From contig CAJTEN010000001.1 of NCBI GenBank assembly GCA_910575245.1, positions 124,001 through 188,000 on the forward strand: a DNA stretch of 64,000 nt, written 5' to 3'. Source of the DNA: Clostridia bacterium (GTDB lineage Bacteria; Bacillota; Clostridia; Lachnospirales; Lachnospiraceae). Positions 1 to 6,266 of the stretch are shown piece by piece. The stretch's first letter is position 1, and each line of letters starts with the position of its first letter. The position numbers and the translations under genes are program-made. Under the pieces are notes generated by a model. The model worked only from the letters and a program-made list of their open reading frames with translations. It was not told the origin of the DNA and did no database searches.

Positions 1-68
1 CACCATCGGGAGGCGGTTTTCCGGTTTCAGTATTCAGTTGTGTATCTGTGATACTCTGCAGAGCATCA

Positions 69-647
69 TCAGTTCCCCATGTTCCCGACCATCTTGCTGG
101 GGTCTCCGCTGCTGTCTATGGAAGACTGGTTGACCTGTCCGGGAACTACCCAGCCGAATACGGGATCGTATACGGCGCCATTTTCGTTGGTGGAACCAGC
201 TGCAGGGGCATCTTCCTTTCCGGTCTCTGTGGGTGCGGACGCTGTCTCAGGGGCCGGATTCACAGGATGCTCTCCGCCCGGATCTGCCGTAATGGTCTTG
301 CCTTCCGGGGGCGGGGGAGGTGTTTCATCCTTTGTTTCTGCAGGAACAAAATCCATCACAATATCCTGTTCGGATTCTTCCGCTACCTTCGGGTATTCTT
401 CCAGTTTTTCCTCCGCACTGTTCTGACCGGGGATGCCGGCATCTGTATGTACCCGGGAATCTCCAGTGGGATCCGTGATATCCGGGGTATCCTTCCATTC
501 TTCCTGAACGGTATCCGGGGGCTGTTCATCCGGCTGGAAGTCGGTCTTTGTATCCCGGCTCACCAGCCAGCAGACGGCGAGGATGGCAACACAGGAAACA
601 GAAAGGACTGAGACAAGGAATCCTTTGGATCTTAAAATTTTCTTCAT
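69..647 (-). CDS. Membrane-anchored ICE accessory protein (DUF6550-like)
   Basis: 192 residues. A short basic N-terminus (MKKILRSK) is followed by one hydrophobic segment at about residues 10-29. The rest is a long hydrophilic, acidic and proline-rich region (a run of five prolines near residue 113) with a conserved-looking end containing GWVVPGQV. It looks like a type II anchored protein with most of its chain outside the cell. I recall such proteins in Clostridia ICEs as DUF6550, but no function is known and the family name is from memory. It is the last full gene of the left transfer unit in the window. Its N-terminus resembles that of the 38-residue protein encoded just upstream. Confidence 0.7.
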   Translation of the reverse strand: MKKILRSKGFLVSVLSVSCVAILAVCWLVSRDTKTDFQPDEQPPDTVQEEWKDTPDITDPTGDSRVHTDAGIPGQNSAEEKLEEYPKVAEESEQDIVMDFVPAETKDETPPPPPEGKTITADPGGEHPVNPAPETASAPTETGKEDAPAAGSTNENGAVYDPVFGWVVPGQVNQSSIDSSGDPSKMVGNMGN

Positions 648-749
648 ATAGCAGTCATCTCCTTTTTTCTTTCTGTATATCCCTTACGGTTTTAAAGTAA
701 GGTTTTTCAACAGAAAATGAAATATAATGGGACATTGGCAGTCCGGCTG

Positions 750-866
750 TCATAAACTGCTGCCTGCTGCCCTGCGGCGTCCGATGAAGCGGAAAGCCAG
801 GAATCCGGCAAGAGCCGTGAAAAGGGTGGTGAGAATGAATTTTTTGGATGTAAACAGTTTCTTCAT
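750..866 (-). CDS. Small single-pass membrane protein, 38 aa
   Basis: A 38-codon reading frame lies in the gap between the 171-residue TadE-like gene and the DUF6550-like gene. A GAAAGGAG ribosome binding site stands about 7 nt before the ATG. The product starts MKKLFTSKKF, has one hydrophobic helix (about residues 10-28) and a basic tail with RRR, so it should insert with a charged cytosolic or surface tail. The pattern MKK-x3-SK-x-F at its start matches the next gene's start (MKKILRSKGF), which suggests an anchor duplicated and then truncated. Position in the operon, ribosome site and tight spacing support a real gene. Function unknown. Confidence 0.65.
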   Translation of the reverse strand: MKKLFTSKKFILTTLFTALAGFLAFRFIGRRRAAGSSL

Positions 867-912
867 AAGAGTAAGCTCCTTTCATAGCTGGCGGCTGTCT
901 GTCTTTTGCAGC

Positions 913-1428
913 CTAAAATTTGGTGTTGTGGTAGCCGGTCAGTTCCACGGGCCGGGTAATGGCAGGATAGGAGTGGCCGAACATGTAGACATAGAACTCG
1001 ACATTGCAGGTGAACACATACTCCACCCGGTCGCCTGTCACATGGAACGAAAGTCGGATATCCCTTACCCGGTAGTCATCCGTGGAGAGAGGGATCTTGC
1101 TGGCGAGGCCGTCTGTCACCATGTCTTCCAGCATGGCGGTATAATCGCTGCTGGAGTAGAGGGTATTTAAGTATTCGCTGAAATTGGTCTCCCTCTGGGA
1201 ACGGTAGGTATCTGCATAGATGCTGGCGCTCAGGTTGTTCAGCTCCATCTTTGCGCCATTGCGGATATTGATGCAGGTGATGCGGATGGAGGCGTACAGT
1301 AGCAGGAAGGAGATCAGCATCACGATCCCCACCACGAAAAAGCAGGTGAAGATAGAAATATCCCCGCGGTCATTTCCGAGGGGATTCCTGCCTGTGCTTC
1401 TTTTCATACATTGGAATGGTTTCTTCAT
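913..1428 (-). CDS. TadE-like pseudopilin/envelope protein of the ICE
   Basis: 171 residues from the ATG at 1428, chosen because GAGG lies 6 nt before it; a GTG 12 nt upstream is also possible. The N-terminus carries a GNDRGDIS motif followed by one transmembrane helix (about residues 26-48), then a soluble domain rich in beta-type sequence. This resembles TadE-like and DUF4320 proteins, which carry a prepilin-like hydrophobic N-terminus. The preceding gene has the same plan (NEHGDVN, then a helix), so the two look like a pair of pseudopilin-like subunits made together, with the start 8 nt past the previous stop. A role in the cell-surface part of the transfer machine is inference. Confidence 0.65.
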   Translation of the reverse strand: MKKPFQCMKRSTGRNPLGNDRGDISIFTCFFVVGIVMLISFLLLYASIRITCINIRNGAKMELNNLSASIYADTYRSQRETNFSEYLNTLYSSSDYTAMLEDMVTDGLASKIPLSTDDYRVRDIRLSFHVTGDRVEYVFTCNVEFYVYMFGHSYPAITRPVELTGYHNTKF

Positions 1429-1436
1429 GGTCCACC

Positions 1437-1937
1437 TCACTTCCAGTAATGCTCACTGACGCCTGCCCCTCTGGAAACAACCGTGATGTTCACCAGGTTG
1501 AAGTTCCAGAAACCGCCCAGTTTTGCCCGCCCTGTAATGGTGATGTAAAAGGGGGTGCCCAGTTGTATGGCCCGGCTCATGCCGGACGGGGTAGGCGACT
1601 TGTAGGAGGCATCAATGGAGTAGGAGATGTTTTCAGCCCCCTCGATCTGAGAACAGAGGAACTGAAAAAGCTGGTCTGTTTCACCGTTGATTCCTCCGGA
1701 GAGCTGGATCTGTTTCACCATCTGGTCTGCACAGTGGTCCAGCTCCTGTTTGGTGGAGATGATGCTGAACAGGTTCAGGATGAAAGCCAGCAGGAGCACC
1801 GCAATGAAGATGAACACTACGGTACTGAAATAGTTGACATCCCCATGCTCATTTTTCAGTATGGCTGCCGGACTCCCGCAGGATCTGCCTTTATGGGGAG
1901 AGGCTCTGCCGGCTGCTTTGGACATTGTTTGGGACAA
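1437..1937 (-). CDS. DUF4320-family protein, first gene of left transfer unit
   Basis: 166 residues. A basic N-terminus is followed by NEHGDVNYFS, a transmembrane helix (about residues 35-58) and a mixed domain containing the family's KQELDHCADQMVK stretch. DUF4320 proteins occur in Clostridia conjugative elements and resemble TadE pseudopilins; no biochemical role is established. Start: TTG at 1937 has GGTGG 7 nt upstream; an in-frame ATG four codons later (1925) lacks a good site. It is the first gene after the left ICE promoter, separated from it by a leader hairpin. Confidence 0.75.
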   Translation of the reverse strand: MSQTMSKAAGRASPHKGRSCGSPAAILKNEHGDVNYFSTVVFIFIAVLLLAFILNLFSIISTKQELDHCADQMVKQIQLSGGINGETDQLFQFLCSQIEGAENISYSIDASYKSPTPSGMSRAIQLGTPFYITITGRAKLGGFWNFNLVNITVVSRGAGVSEHYWK

Positions 1938-1960
1938 AGTAAAACCACCACCTTTCTGAC

Positions 1961-1994
1961 GAAAACAGCCGTCTCCCTGGATGGAAAACGGCTG
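1961..1994 (-). terminator. Terminator-like hairpin in leader of left ICE operon
   Basis: Read on the minus strand, CAGCCGT pairs with ACGGCTG over a 15-nt loop and is followed at once by TTTTC. It lies between the promoter (-10 at 2019-2024) and the first start codon (1937), so it would act inside the 5' leader. This is the arrangement of an attenuator. The right ICE operon has a similar leader hairpin. Confidence 0.5.
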
Positions 1995-2018
1995 CTTTAC
2001 ATATTTTTGACTGTACCA

Positions 2019-2092
2019 AGTATAGCATGGATGCCTTTACGGGGAAAGAGCAGAACCGTGCCAATGTTGTGCCGGTGGTGTGCCAATTTGAA
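2019..2092 (-). promoter_or_regulatory. Left ICE promoter with GTGCC direct repeats
   Basis: On the minus strand an extended -10 (TGC then TATACT, 2019-2024) is preceded at 17 bp by TTTCCC, a poor -35. Farther upstream, GTGCC (written on the plus strand) recurs at 2058, 2069 and 2080, spacing 11 bp. The block from 2034 to 2072 is almost identical to that at 20424-20460 before the right operon, and the first repeat lies 34 bp from the -10 in both. This fits a promoter that needs an activator bound to one face of the helix. The activator is not identified. Confidence 0.7.
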
Positions 2093-2160
2093 GGTGGGAA
2101 GGAATTTGAGGATGAAAAGCAGGCGGCTATGGTTATTTTGGGGGCAGGCGGATAAGCAAA

Positions 2161-2189
2161 TTGTAATTTTCGTTTTTTTATGGTAAGAT
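2161..2189 (+). promoter_or_regulatory. Sigma-A promoter of the rpn gene
   Basis: TTGTAA (2161-2166), 17 bp, TAAGAT (2184-2189), 74 bp before the rpn start codon. It points away from the minus-strand transfer operon. Confidence 0.55.
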
Positions 2190-2263
2190 AGAAGACAAGA
2201 AAGAACCTGCGGCAAATAATACAGGCCGGAATGGAAACAATAGGATAGAGGTGTCTGCATAAA

Positions 2264-3169
2264 ATGAATCAGGAAGAAAATACCATATCAGCCGGCAGTG
2301 AAAAAAAGCCGGAACAGATAGCAAAATATACAGCGAAGGACAGCGTGTTTACTTCGCTCTTCCGAGAGCCGAAGTATCTGCTGCAGCTGTACCAGGCGCT
2401 GCATCCGGAAGACCATGAGGCAACGGAGGACAGCATCAGGAACGTGACGATTACCAATGTCCTTCTGGATCAGTATTATAATGATGTCGGCTTTCAGGTC
2501 GGGGAAAAGCTGGTCATTTTGGTAGAGCAGCAGTCAAGCTGGAGCATCAATATCGTGGTACGCTGCCTGTTATATCTTGCCCAGACTTATCAGGAATATT
2601 TTGAGAGCACAAAACAGAATGTGTATGGGAGCAAAAAGCTGGAGCTTCCAAGGCCGGAGATGTACGTCATATTCACCGGTAATAGAAAAACAAAACCGGA
2701 ATACCTTTCTCTGTCGAAGGAATTTTTTGGAGGGGATGACAGTGTCCTTGATGTAAAGGTCAAAATGATCTATGATGGAAAAGAGGGGGATATCATCAAT
2801 CAGTATGTGGCATTTACAAGGATATATAATGAACAGGTGAAACTGCATGGAAGAACCAGGGAGGCGGTTCTGGAGACGATCCGCATCTGTAAGGACCAGA
2901 ATGTACTGCGCGAGTATCTGTCAGGACGTGAAAAGGAGGTTGTGGATATCATGATGACATTGTTTAATGAAGAATATATTTTGAAGACTTATGTGGAGAG
3001 CAGAGAAAAGGAAGCAGCAATGGAAGGAGAAAAAAGAGGGTCTGAAAAGGCGAAAATGGAAACTGCACAGAGAATGTACGAAATGGGGATTTCCGTTCAG
3101 GATATTGCAAAGGCATCCGAGGTATCGATAGAAACAGTGGAGCAATGGCTTGGGCTTATTAAAGCGTAG
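2264..3169 (+). CDS. Rpn-family nuclease (PD-(D/E)XK, recombination-promoting/antiphage)
   Basis: 301 residues. The N-terminal two thirds is the Rpn/transposase_31-type PD-(D/E)XK nuclease domain. D74 (YYNDVGF) and E88-x-Q90 (LVEQQ) form the catalytic D...ExQ pattern, followed by the family's RxLLYLAQTYQEY stretch. The C-terminal part is a charged coiled coil (about 230-275) and then a small helix-turn-helix-like tail ending in EQWLGLIKA. Rpn proteins in E. coli are DNA nucleases with antiphage activity, held in check by C-terminal fragments translated from an internal start. A matching internal start (ATG ATG at 2951, AAGGAGG upstream) is visible here. The gene has its own promoter and stands at the edge of the cargo block. 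A copy of its 3' end follows directly. Confidence 0.85.
   Translation: MNQEENTISAGSEKKPEQIAKYTAKDSVFTSLFREPKYLLQLYQALHPEDHEATEDSIRNVTITNVLLDQYYNDVGFQVGEKLVILVEQQSSWSINIVVRCLLYLAQTYQEYFESTKQNVYGSKKLELPRPEMYVIFTGNRKTKPEYLSLSKEFFGGDDSVLDVKVKMIYDGKEGDIINQYVAFTRIYNEQVKLHGRTREAVLETIRICKDQNVLREYLSGREKEVVDIMMTLFNEEYILKTYVESREKEAAMEGEKRGSEKAKMETAQRMYEMGISVQDIAKASEVSIETVEQWLGLIKA
2951..3169 (+). CDS. Possible intragenic RpnS-type product of the rpn gene (72 aa)
   Basis: In frame within the rpn gene, codon 230 is the first of two ATGs. A full AAGGAGG ribosome site (2933-2939) lies 11 nt upstream, slightly longer than ideal. Translation from here would give only the coiled coil and C-terminal tail, the type of product that blocks Rpn nucleases in E. 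coli. The next reading frame, at 3182, is a stand-alone copy of exactly this segment, starting at the same point. This supports the internal start being real but does not prove it. Confidence 0.45.
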   Translation: MMTLFNEEYILKTYVESREKEAAMEGEKRGSEKAKMETAQRMYEMGISVQDIAKASEVSIETVEQWLGLIKA

Positions 3170-3181
3170 GTCAAGGATATT

Positions 3182-3388
3182 ATGATGATGCTGTTTGATA
3201 AAGAATATATTTTGAAGACTTATGTGGAAAGCGAGAAGTTAGAAGCTGAAAAACGAGGAGCTGAAAAGACCAAAATAGAGATAGCTCAAAGATTGTATAA
3301 AAAAGGAAATTCTGTAGAGGATATTGCGGATATTTTTGATGCGTCAGTGAAAGAAGTGGAGCAGTGGCTCGGACTTGTCAGAGCTTGA
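3182..3388 (+). CDS. Stand-alone duplicate of the Rpn C-terminal domain (68 aa)
   Basis: 68 residues, MMMLFDKEYILKTYVESE then a charged helix and a tail ending EQWLGLVRA. It aligns along its whole length with residues 230-301 of the Rpn protein before it, with about four residues lost in the coiled coil and many substitutions. It starts 12 nt after the rpn stop, with AAGGA 4 nt before the first ATG. It is either a decaying remnant from recombination of Rpn tails or, since it begins where the intragenic start lies, a working inhibitor of the nuclease. The frame is intact, and an intrinsic terminator follows it, so rpn and this gene form one unit. Confidence 0.6.
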   Translation: MMMLFDKEYILKTYVESEKLEAEKRGAEKTKIEIAQRLYKKGNSVEDIADIFDASVKEVEQWLGLVRA

Positions 3389-3413
3389 TAGAATTATTGA
3401 TATTTGAATGTGA

Positions 3414-3453
3414 AAATCCGAAGCCGTCAGTAAAATGCGGTTTTGGATTTTTT
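3414..3453 (+). terminator. Intrinsic terminator after the rpn unit
   Basis: AAATCCGAAGCCG, 11-nt loop, CGGTTTTGGATTTTTT: an imperfect stem with a run of six T. Confidence 0.7.
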
Positions 3454-3501
3454 CCTTATTATGGCAGCATCAGCCTGATACTGATTATCCACAAATTATA
3501 T

Positions 3502-3513
3502 TACTGGTATAAT
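3502..3513 (+). promoter_or_regulatory. Extended -10 promoter before the small ORF and tRNA genes
   Basis: TACTGGTATAAT: a perfect -10 hexamer with the TG extension (TGG); the -35 at 17 bp (TTATCC) is poor. It would drive the small frame at 3592 and perhaps the tRNA cluster. Apart from the terminator and this promoter, I see nothing in 3389-3591. Confidence 0.5.
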
Positions 3514-3591
3514 GACAAATCTGGAAATTGGTGTTATAGTGGTTACAGTTAAGAACAAAGCGGACCGGATGAGTCCAGAAAGGAAAAAATC

Positions 3592-3735
3592 ATGGCAACA
3601 GTTAATTTCGCTGCGAATGGCTTCGCATATTATCTGCATAGCGAACATTATGAGGCACTGTTCAGTAAAGAAAAAGAACAGAGTCTGGTTAAGATGCGCT
3701 CATGTAAGATAAGAAAAAGGCGAAAAACTGTGTGA
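3592..3735 (+). CDS. Hypothetical small protein, 47 aa
   Basis: A 47-codon frame starting MATVNFAANGFAYYLHSEHY and ending in a basic stretch (KIRKRRKTV). AGAAAGGA lies 6 nt before the ATG, and an extended -10 promoter lies 80 bp upstream. I do not recognise a family. The clear ribosome site and non-random amino acid make-up favour a real gene, but it could be a fragment of something larger. It lies directly before the tRNA cluster in the ICE cargo block. Confidence 0.4.
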   Translation: MATVNFAANGFAYYLHSEHYEALFSKEKEQSLVKMRSCKIRKRRKTV

Positions 3736-3789
3736 TATCCGGATGCAGACAAGATATAAATGTCTGCCGGAAACAGAACATGGATTTAT

Positions 3790-3827
3790 GTACCGCTTAT
3801 CTTGTATGAGGTAGGCGGTATTTTTTA
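3790..3827 (+). terminator. Possible terminator/hairpin before tRNA-Lys
   Basis: TACCGC and GCGGTA pair across about 23 nt and are followed by TTTTTT, ending one or two bases before the tRNA-Lys gene. It may end the small upstream transcript or form part of tRNA processing. Confidence 0.4.
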
Positions 3828-3828
3828 T

Positions 3829-3901
3829 GCTCCATTAGCTCAGCTGGGAGAGCACTCGACTTTTAATCGAGTGGTCATGGGTCCGAGTCCCATATGGAGC
3901 A
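3829..3901 (+). tRNA. tRNA-Lys (anticodon TTT)
   Basis: GCTCCAT at 3829 pairs with ATGGAGC at 3894-3900. The anticodon stem is CTCGA/TCGAG with loop CTTTTAA, and the T-loop is GTCCGAGTCC-like. 73 nt; CCA is not encoded. It is the first of six tRNA genes in the cargo block and is separated from the other five by a small XRE gene. Confidence 0.93.
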
Positions 3902-3944
3902 TGACCGCCTGTATATGGAATTCTGATAGCAGGAGGTGAGAATC

Positions 3945-4199
3945 ATGGTGAATCTGCCGGTTATAGATATGGTAAAGACAGGACAGAACATTGGAAAGCT
4001 GCGGAAGCAGGCAGGACTGTCGGTAAGGGATCTGCAGGATGTTTTTGGTTTTGCCACACCGCAGGCCATATACAAGTGGCAGCAGGGTGCAGCACTGCCA
4101 ACAATAGATAATCTGGTGGTGCTTGCAGCAGTCCTGCAGGTGCGGCTGGATGACATTCTGGTTACTGATACGGCAGTGCAGATACAGATCAGTGCATGA
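3945..4199 (+). CDS. XRE-family regulator inside the tRNA cluster
   Basis: 84 residues from the ATG at 3945, with AGGAGGTG 7-8 nt upstream. Residues 13-67 form a helix-turn-helix of the Cro/C1 type: NIGKLRKQAGLSVRDLQDVF then PQAIYKWQQGAALP and LVVLAAVLQV. The last 15 residues are a short tail. It probably binds DNA as a dimer and represses its own or a neighbouring gene, but the target is unknown. It lies between tRNA-Lys and the first tRNA-Glu, all on the plus strand, so it may be cotranscribed with the tRNAs. A 7-bp perfect hairpin follows it. Confidence 0.85.
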   Translation: MVNLPVIDMVKTGQNIGKLRKQAGLSVRDLQDVFGFATPQAIYKWQQGAALPTIDNLVVLAAVLQVRLDDILVTDTAVQIQISA

Positions 4200-4236
4200 A
4201 TGGAAAGTAAGAAAGGGAAATGACAGCAATAGAACC

Positions 4237-4256
4237 GCAGGCAGAAAAATGCCTGC
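4237..4256 (+). other. Perfect hairpin between XRE gene and tRNA-Glu
   Basis: GCAGGCA-GAAAAA-TGCCTGC, 7-bp stem without a T-run, 5 bp before the tRNA-Glu gene. It could be a processing signal or an end-stabilising structure rather than a terminator. Confidence 0.5.
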
Positions 4257-4261
4257 AGTAA

Positions 4262-4334
4262 GGTCCCCTGGTCTAAAGGTCAGGACACCGGCCTTTCAAG
4301 CCGGAGGTATTGGGTTCAAGTCCCATGGGGATCA
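4262..4334 (+). tRNA. tRNA-Glu (anticodon TTC)
   Basis: GGTCCCC pairs with GGGGATC; anticodon stem CCGGC/GCCGG with loop CTTTCAA; T-loop TTCAAGT. 73 nt, no encoded CCA. The outermost T-stem pair (49-65) looks like a T-T mismatch. Closely related in sequence to the next gene. Confidence 0.9.
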
Positions 4335-4338
4335 TTAA

Positions 4339-4411
4339 GGCTCCTTAGTCTAAAGGTCAGGACGCCGGCCTCTCAAGCCGGAAATGATGGGTTCAAGCCC
4401 CACAGGAGCTA
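4339..4411 (+). tRNA. tRNA-Glu (anticodon CTC)
   Basis: GGCTCCT pairs with AGGAGCT (G-U at the first pair); anticodon loop CCTCTCAAG reads CTC. 73 nt, no encoded CCA. The 49-65 pair is again a mismatch (A-C). It begins 5 nt after the previous tRNA and differs from it mainly in the acceptor stem, so the two may be duplicates that diverged. Confidence 0.88.
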
Positions 4412-4413
4412 CT

Positions 4414-4487
4414 GTGGCCATAGGACAGTGGCAGTCCGGCAGATTGTGGCTCTGCTTACGGGGGTTCGATTCCCCCTGGTCACCCCA
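4414..4487 (+). tRNA. tRNA-His (anticodon GTG)
   Basis: GTGGCCA pairs with TGGTCAC; D-stem GGAC/GTCC; anticodon stem GCAGA/TCTGC with loop TTGTGGC; discriminator C and encoded CCA (4485-4487). The only gene of the six with an encoded CCA. Confidence 0.9.
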
Positions 4488-4488
4488 T

Positions 4489-4571
4489 GGATGGGTATGC
4501 CCAGTGGCGAGGGCAGCGGACTGTAAATCCGTTACAAAGAAACACCGCAGGTTCGAGTCCTGCCCCATCCA
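4489..4571 (+). tRNA. tRNA-Tyr (anticodon GTA)
   Basis: GGATGGG pairs with CCCATCC; loop CTGTAAA reads GTA; a class II long variable arm follows; T-loop TTCGAGT. 83 nt, no encoded CCA. It begins 1 nt after tRNA-His. Confidence 0.92.
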
Positions 4572-4577
4572 TTTTTT

Positions 4578-4662
4578 GTTTGCGTGTCCGAGAGGCTTAT
4601 GGTGCCACCCTGCTAAGGTGGTGTGCGGAAACGCACCGAAGGTTCGAATCCTTCCGCAAACG
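4578..4662 (+). tRNA. tRNA-Ser (anticodon GCT)
   Basis: GTTTGCG pairs with CGCAAAC; anticodon stem CCACC/GGTGG with loop CTGCTAA; long variable arm (GTGCGGAAACGCAC stem); T-loop TTCGAAT. 85 nt, no encoded CCA. Last of the cluster. Confidence 0.92.
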
Positions 4663-4666
4663 TGCT

Positions 4667-4694
4667 GAAGCTGGAGATAATCCTGCTTCTTTTG
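4667..4694 (+). terminator. Terminator of the tRNA cluster
   Basis: GAAGC-T-GG pairs with CC-T-GCTTC (one internal mismatch) and is followed by TTTT, 4 nt after tRNA-Ser. Confidence 0.55.
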
Positions 4695-4711
4695 AAAGCT
4701 GAAATTTGTTA

Positions 4712-5452
4712 TTATCCTTTTATTACCTTGCTGTTAGTACATTTGCTGTTTCTATTTTCATCCCACAGGGCGATATTATGTTTATCAGTATAAGAAGAAT
4801 TATATTTTATACCTGAAATATCATTTCTTCTCTTTTTTACGATATCTAAAAAATCCAATGGTATTACATAGCCTTGCTCTGCATAATTTGGAGATGTTAA
4901 GTAATCTTTTATAAAGATATAAAATGCCCTGATATCAATGGAATAATTACTAATAAAAAGTTGTACTGTTTCGTCTGAAAATAAATTCTTGAGTCCGTCC
5001 GAAACCATAATCGTAAAATCCATTACTTTTATTTTGCTTTTTACAGTACATTCGGCTACAGAAATATAGTCATTTTTGTTAGCTTTTTGTTCTTTACATG
5101 ATGTTTTTATATCTTCTGCCAAATAAAGAACTGGTTCACCAATGTGATTTACTCTTCCACTTTGTGTTATTGCTGATGCAGGCGCAACACCAGAATGTTG
5201 ATCATCGTATCCGCTTACTGGTATCCCATTTTCTCTAATAACTCCTGTATCTTTTCCGTCAGATGGATTGATTATTCTTGCTCTATAATAAATTTCATTA
5301 TTCAGTTCACTTATGGGCATATACATTACTGCCTGCTGAAACAGTTCTTGATTTTTTTCCTTCTTTCTGCCGTTTAAACTCTCATAACTAAACTGTTTAA
5401 TATTAAGTAAAGAGAAGAGTGCTGTATCAGTTTTGATTTTAAAGTCATTCAT
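4712..5452 (-). CDS. RES-domain protein, likely NAD+-degrading toxin
   Basis: 246 residues, AT-rich compared with its neighbours, which points to recent transfer. RES-family signs: YYRARI (about residue 55), the SGRVNHIGEPVLYLAED core (about 97-113, the usual GRxNxxGxPxLYLA motif), and later IALWDENRNS. RES toxins degrade NAD+ and are normally paired with an Xre/MbcA antitoxin. Here a 103-residue XRE protein is encoded 54 nt upstream on the same strand, in the place of the antitoxin, but it does not show the usual C-terminal antitoxin domain. The pair may be a toxin-antitoxin unit; alternatively the RES protein is a stand-alone defence effector. Confidence 0.75.
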   Translation of the reverse strand: MNDFKIKTDTALFSLLNIKQFSYESLNGRKKEKNQELFQQAVMYMPISELNNEIYYRARIINPSDGKDTGVIRENGIPVSGYDDQHSGVAPASAITQSGRVNHIGEPVLYLAEDIKTSCKEQKANKNDYISVAECTVKSKIKVMDFTIMVSDGLKNLFSDETVQLFISNYSIDIRAFYIFIKDYLTSPNYAEQGYVIPLDFLDIVKKRRNDISGIKYNSSYTDKHNIALWDENRNSKCTNSKVIKG

Positions 5453-5506
5453 TTTTATTACTCCATTTTACAGAAATATCATTGACTGTTTGTGAAAGAA
5501 GTCTGT

Positions 5507-5818
5507 TTACACCTGCATTTTGTCAATTAAAGCAAAGATGACCTCCTGCTGGTCTTTATTCAGTCTTGCCCATCGTTCCAGCAGTTTTCTTTGATCTTCT
5601 GTCAGGGAAACCGGAGCCTCTCCTTTCGATAATAACTGGGAGAGAGTAATTCCAAATGCCAGACAGATTTTCTTTAAAGAAGGAATGGTTGGAACCATAT
5701 TTTTTCGATACCAGGAGGAGATTGTGGATTGGGGAAGGCCGGAGCGTTCCGCAAGCTGATATTCCGTCCAGCCTCTTTCTTGTCTGTATGCAGTTATGGT
5801 CGCAAGAATATCTTCCAA
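5507..5818 (-). CDS. XRE-family regulator, paralogue 1, next to RES gene
   Basis: 103 residues. The helix-turn-helix spans residues 5-60 (AYRQERGWTEYQLAERSGLP then STISSWYRKNMVPTIPSLKKIC). A C-terminal helix pair containing DQRKLLERWARLNKDQQEVI probably dimerises. It is about 70 percent identical by eye to the product at 5937-6245, so the two arose by tandem duplication of gene plus promoter. It lies 54 nt before the RES gene on the same strand, which suggests cotranscription and a role as regulator or antitoxin of RES. Repeats of AATCGTT and AACGATT upstream (5861-5910) are likely its operator. Confidence 0.85.
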   Translation of the reverse strand: MEDILATITAYRQERGWTEYQLAERSGLPQSTISSWYRKNMVPTIPSLKKICLAFGITLSQLLSKGEAPVSLTEDQRKLLERWARLNKDQQEVIFALIDKMQV

Positions 5819-5834
5819 AATAGATTCACCCCTT

Positions 5835-5912
5835 TGCTTTTATTCTTCGTAAATTATACTTTGACAAATCGTTTATATTTAATCGTTTGAATCGTATAAT
5901 TTTAACGATTAT
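5835..5912 (-). promoter_or_regulatory. Promoter/operator of XRE paralogue 1
   Basis: A minus-strand TATAAT (complement of 5852-5857) is overlapped upstream by AATCGTT, AATCGTTT, AATCGT and AACGATT (plus-strand view), spaced 10-15 bp. The same block recurs, slightly changed, at 6267-6336 before paralogue 2. This fits self-repression by the XRE proteins and possible cross-binding. Confidence 0.55.
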
Positions 5913-5936
5913 TACAACGAAAGGAAATTATCTTTG

Positions 5937-6245
5937 CTATTTCATATTATCAAGCAGAGAAAAAATAAGTGCCTGCTGTTCGCTGCTTAATCCTGCCCAG
6001 CATTTCAGCAGTTTCTGCTGGGATGCTGTCAGCAGAACGGGTTCACCGCCGTGGGAAAACAGTTGGGAAAGCGTAATGTCAAATGCGGCGCAGATTTTCT
6101 CCAGAGAAGGTATGGTTGGTATTGTATTTTTACAGTACCAGGAAGATATTGTAGTCTGGGGTAAACCGGAATGTTCTGCAAGCTGGTATTCTGTCCAGCC
6201 TCTCTCTTCACGATATGCTATTATAGTAGAAAGAACCGTATTCAT
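5937..6245 (-). CDS. XRE-family regulator, paralogue 2
   Basis: 102 residues, same plan as the product at 5507-5818: AYREERGWTEYQLAEHSGLP, TISSWYCKNTIPTIPSLEKIC, and a C-terminal QQKLLKCWAGLSSEQQALIF helix pair. It carries its own promoter copy. Its stop lies about 25 nt past the operator of paralogue 1. With two near-identical repressors and two near-identical operators, the pair may form a switch or may simply be a recent duplication. Two cysteines (residues 41 and 83 region) occur here and not in paralogue 1. Confidence 0.83.
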   Translation of the reverse strand: MNTVLSTIIAYREERGWTEYQLAEHSGLPQTTISSWYCKNTIPTIPSLEKICAAFDITLSQLFSHGGEPVLLTASQQKLLKCWAGLSSEQQALIFSLLDNMK

Positions 6246-6266
6246 TATTTTGCCTCTTTGCTTGTG

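Noticed and set aside
4350-4702. Reading frames across the tRNA cluster
   Set aside because: The DNA is fully accounted for by tRNA genes with good cloverleaf features.
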